NCBI GenBank assembly: GCA_964617065.1
Contig: CAZTVM010000089.1
Span: 1-7,884 of the forward strand
From: JAVBNU01 sp964617065
GTDB lineage: Bacteria; Cyanobacteriota; Vampirovibrionia; Gastranaerophilales; Gastranaerophilaceae
Direction of reading: 5' to 3'
Length of the DNA: 7,884 nucleotides
Positions 5,844-7,884 of the stretch are shown piece by piece. The notes under the pieces were generated by a model. That model saw only the letters and a program-made list of their open reading frames with translations, did not search any database and was not told the DNA's origin. Made by a program: the position numbers and the translations under genes. Position 1 is the first letter of the stretch; each line of letters opens with the position of its first letter.

Positions 5844-7884
5844 TTATTTAGAACAGCCGCATCCGCAAAGTTCTTTGCATTTAGCTTCTTCTATAACAGC
5901 CTGAGCTGCTGCTAAACGAGCTTGAGGAACTCTGAAAGGCGAACAAGAAACGTAATTTAATCCTATTTTATGGCAGAATTTTACGGATTCAGGGTCTCCA
6001 CCATGTTCACCGCAAATACCACGTTTAAGGTTTGGTCTTACTGACAACGCTTTTTCTAACGCTATCTTCATAAGTTGTCCGACACCTTCTTGGTCGAGTG
6101 TTTCAAAAGGATTGCGTGGAAGAATTTTTTGTTCAACGTAACGATTTAAGAATTTACCTTCTGCGTCGTCTCTTGAATATCCGAATGTCATTTGCGTTAA
6201 GTCATTAGTACCGAAAGAGAAAAACTCTGCGTACTCAGCAACTTTATCAGCAGTAAGAGCCGCACGAGGAATTTCAATCATTGTGCCGAACATATAGTCG
6301 ACTTGAATACCTTTTTCGACCATCACTTCTTTTGCTACTCGTTCAAGAACATCACGTGCAGCTTTTAATTCATTTACGTGACCAATTAAAGGTATCATTA
6401 TTTCAGGTTTTACGTCTAATCCTTCTTTTTTTAAATCACAAGCTGCTTCAAATATTGCTCGAACTTGCATTTCGTTTATTTCAGGATAAGTCAAACCTAA
6501 ACGGCAACCACGTAAACCCATCATCGGATTAGATTCAGACAATTCTTCTACAATATGTAAAAGATTTTCATCTTTTGAAACATCTTGTTTAAGGGCTTTC
6601 CCTGCTGCTACTTTAGCTATGAGTTCTTCTTTCGAAGGTAAAAATTCATGCAATGGTGGGTCTAAAAGTCTTATAGTCATTGGACGACCTTCAAGACCTT
6701 TGAACATTGCTTTAAAGTCTGAATATTGCATAGGTAATAATTTAGCCAAAGCTTCTTTACGTGCTTCAGGTGTACCTGCTATAATCATTTGTTGAACAAC
6801 AGGTAATCTTGATGGATCCATAAACATGTGTTCTGTACGACAAAGACCTACACCTGCTGCTCCAAATTTTACTGCATTTTCAATATCTTTTGGCGTATCA
6901 GCGTTAGCACGAACAGTCAGTCGTTTTATTTCATCAACCCAAGTGAAGAATTTTGTAAAGTTTTCATCAATGTTAGCGTCAACCAATTTAACTGCGCCTT
7001 CCATAACTTCACCTGTACCACCGTCTAATGAGATAATGTCATTTTTACGGTAGACCTTGCCGTTAGAAGTCGTTAATGTTTCGTTTTCTAAGCTGATTTT
7101 TAGGTCTTCACAACCAGCAACACACGGCTTGCCCATTCCCTTAGCTACAACTGCAGCATGAGAAGTTGCACCTCCACGAAGGGTAAGCACGCCTTGAGAA
7201 GCTGCCATTCCGTGAATATCATCTGGACAAGTTTCAATACGTACTAAAACGATTTTTTCTCCGTTAGCACCACGTTCAGCAGCTTCTTCTGTATCAAATA
7301 CTATTTTGCCGACAGCAGCGCCCGGAGAAGCATTTACACCTTGAGCGATTTTAACGGCATCTCTTTTCGCATTTGAGTCGAAACAAGGAAGCAAAATTTG
7401 GTATACACTATAAGGGTCAACTAATTCAATTGCTCTTTCTTTTGTAATTATGCCTTCTTCTGCCATATCTACGGCTATACGAACGGCGGCAGTAGCAGTT
7501 CTTTTACCGTTACGTGTTTGTAAAATATACAATTTACCTTTTTCAATTGTAAATTCCATATCTTGAACATCTTTGTAGCCGTTTTCAAGCTTTTTAGCGA
7601 TGTCAACATATTGTTTATATAATTCCGGCATTTCGCTAGCCAACTCGTCGATTTGTTTAGGTGTTCTGATACCGGCAACTACGTCTTCGCCTTGGGCATT
7701 TGTTAAATATTCACCATAAAACTTGTTTTCTCCTGTTGCAGGATTTCTTGTGAACGAAACACCTGTAGCACAATCATCACCCATATTACCGAATACCATT
7801 GTTTGAACATTTACGGCTGTTCCAAAATTATGGTCAATTTTGTTCAAGTTTCTGTATGTAACTGCACGTGGAATATTCCATGAA
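5844..7884 (-). CDS. ppdK: Pyruvate phosphate dikinase, N-terminus beyond window
   Basis: The enzyme catalyses the reversible reaction ATP + phosphate + pyruvate to AMP + diphosphate + PEP, serving glycolysis or PEP resynthesis in the cytosol. The frame is open to the right edge (first complete codon 7881-7883; SWNIPRAVTYRN precedes the TTG at 7845-7847, which is therefore internal), giving 679 visible residues. About 200 N-terminal residues of the nucleotide-binding domain should lie outside, compared with roughly 875 in bacterial homologues. Numbered from residue 1 of the visible part: end of the ATP-binding domain with GEYLTNAQGEDVVAGIRTP and LQTRNGKRTA; swivelling phosphohistidine domain LRGGATSHAAVVAKGMG with catalytic His242; then the PEP/pyruvate barrel with GLCRTEHMF, GTMIEIPRAAL, SFGTNDLTQMTFGYSRDD and GICGEHGGDP (catalytic Cys624). 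TSH around His242 keeps the Thr that a regulatory protein phosphorylates in plants. After the usual end (ARLAAAQA) comes an unusual tail, CKELCGCGCSK. Confidence 0.97.
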   Translation of the reverse strand, partial: SWNIPRAVTYRNLNKIDHNFGTAVNVQTMVFGNMGDDCATGVSFTRNPATGENKFYGEYLTNAQGEDVVAGIRTPKQIDELASEMPELYKQYVDIAKKLENGYKDVQDMEFTIEKGKLYILQTRNGKRTATAAVRIAVDMAEEGIITKERAIELVDPYSVYQILLPCFDSNAKRDAVKIAQGVNASPGAAVGKIVFDTEEAAERGANGEKIVLVRIETCPDDIHGMAASQGVLTLRGGATSHAAVVAKGMGKPCVAGCEDLKISLENETLTTSNGKVYRKNDIISLDGGTGEVMEGAVKLVDANIDENFTKFFTWVDEIKRLTVRANADTPKDIENAVKFGAAGVGLCRTEHMFMDPSRLPVVQQMIIAGTPEARKEALAKLLPMQYSDFKAMFKGLEGRPMTIRLLDPPLHEFLPSKEELIAKVAAGKALKQDVSKDENLLHIVEELSESNPMMGLRGCRLGLTYPEINEMQVRAIFEAACDLKKEGLDVKPEIMIPLIGHVNELKAARDVLERVAKEVMVEKGIQVDYMFGTMIEIPRAALTADKVAEYAEFFSFGTNDLTQMTFGYSRDDAEGKFLNRYVEQKILPRNPFETLDQEGVGQLMKIALEKALSVRPNLKRGICGEHGGDPESVKFCHKIGLNYVSCSPFRVPQARLAAAQAVIEEAKCKELCGCGCSK

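Noticed and set aside
7475..7678. Minus-strand 67-codon frame inside ppdK
   Set aside because: It overlaps conserved dikinase coding sequence in another frame and has no ribosome site or family motif that I can see.
7845..7847. TTG as the start of the dikinase
   Set aside because: The frame stays open to the window edge and encodes family sequence (SWNIPRAVTYRN) upstream, so this codon is internal and the gene is cut by the edge.
1..7884. Possible novel multi-gene system, defence island, mobile element or CRISPR array
   Set aside because: Six of seven genes are recognisable housekeeping or regulatory genes. There are no transposase, integrase, long terminal repeats, spaced direct repeats or tRNA-like structures, and terminator-like hairpins separate the three upstream units.

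Overview
The window is an AT-rich bacterial stretch with seven protein genes, all on the minus strand, so transcription runs from the right edge to the left. The best lineage clue is the response regulator at 4204-4950, which is nearly motif-for-motif RpaB (Ycf27), a regulator typical of the cyanobacterial lineage. RpaB together with pyruvate phosphate dikinase, low GC and a small protein with an N-terminal NINFSAY segment suggests a non-photosynthetic cyanobacterial relative (Melainabacteria/Vampirovibrionia, possibly Gastranaerophilales). That assignment is inference: no rRNA or other phylogenetic marker is present, and a low-GC photosynthetic cyanobacterium is not formally excluded.

Layout in transcription order. 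(1) 7884-5844: pyruvate phosphate dikinase, N-terminus cut by the right edge, with a cysteine-rich C-terminal tail and a hairpin terminator. (2) 5711-5157: unrecognised 184-residue charged helical protein with its own terminator. (3) 4950-4204: rpaB-like OmpR-family regulator, preceded by a very AT-rich 206-base spacer holding a perfect inverted repeat and followed by a terminator. (4) 4113-2248: mnmG, whose start sits directly behind a TATAAT box with no Shine-Dalgarno, so it may be leaderless. (5) 2191-1832: queD. (6) 1807-962: uppP. (7) 900-1: patatin-like lipase, C-terminus cut by the left edge. No gene-free stretch exceeds about 210 bases.

The first three genes look like separate units: each is followed by a terminator-like hairpin. 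The last four are closer together. No hairpin is seen between mnmG and queD, but queD has its own promoter-like box and a strong ribosome site. queD, uppP and the lipase (gaps of 24 and 61 bases) could form one transcript. mnmG and queD both serve modification of tRNA wobble position 34. uppP recycles the undecaprenyl lipid carrier for cell-wall synthesis, and the lipase may act on membrane or storage lipid. ppdK connects pyruvate and PEP in central carbon metabolism.

I see no mobile element, CRISPR array, tRNA, rRNA or defence system. The window is mainly housekeeping; its points of interest are the RpaB-like regulator, the mnmG/queD promoter motif, the dikinase tail and the unknown small protein.
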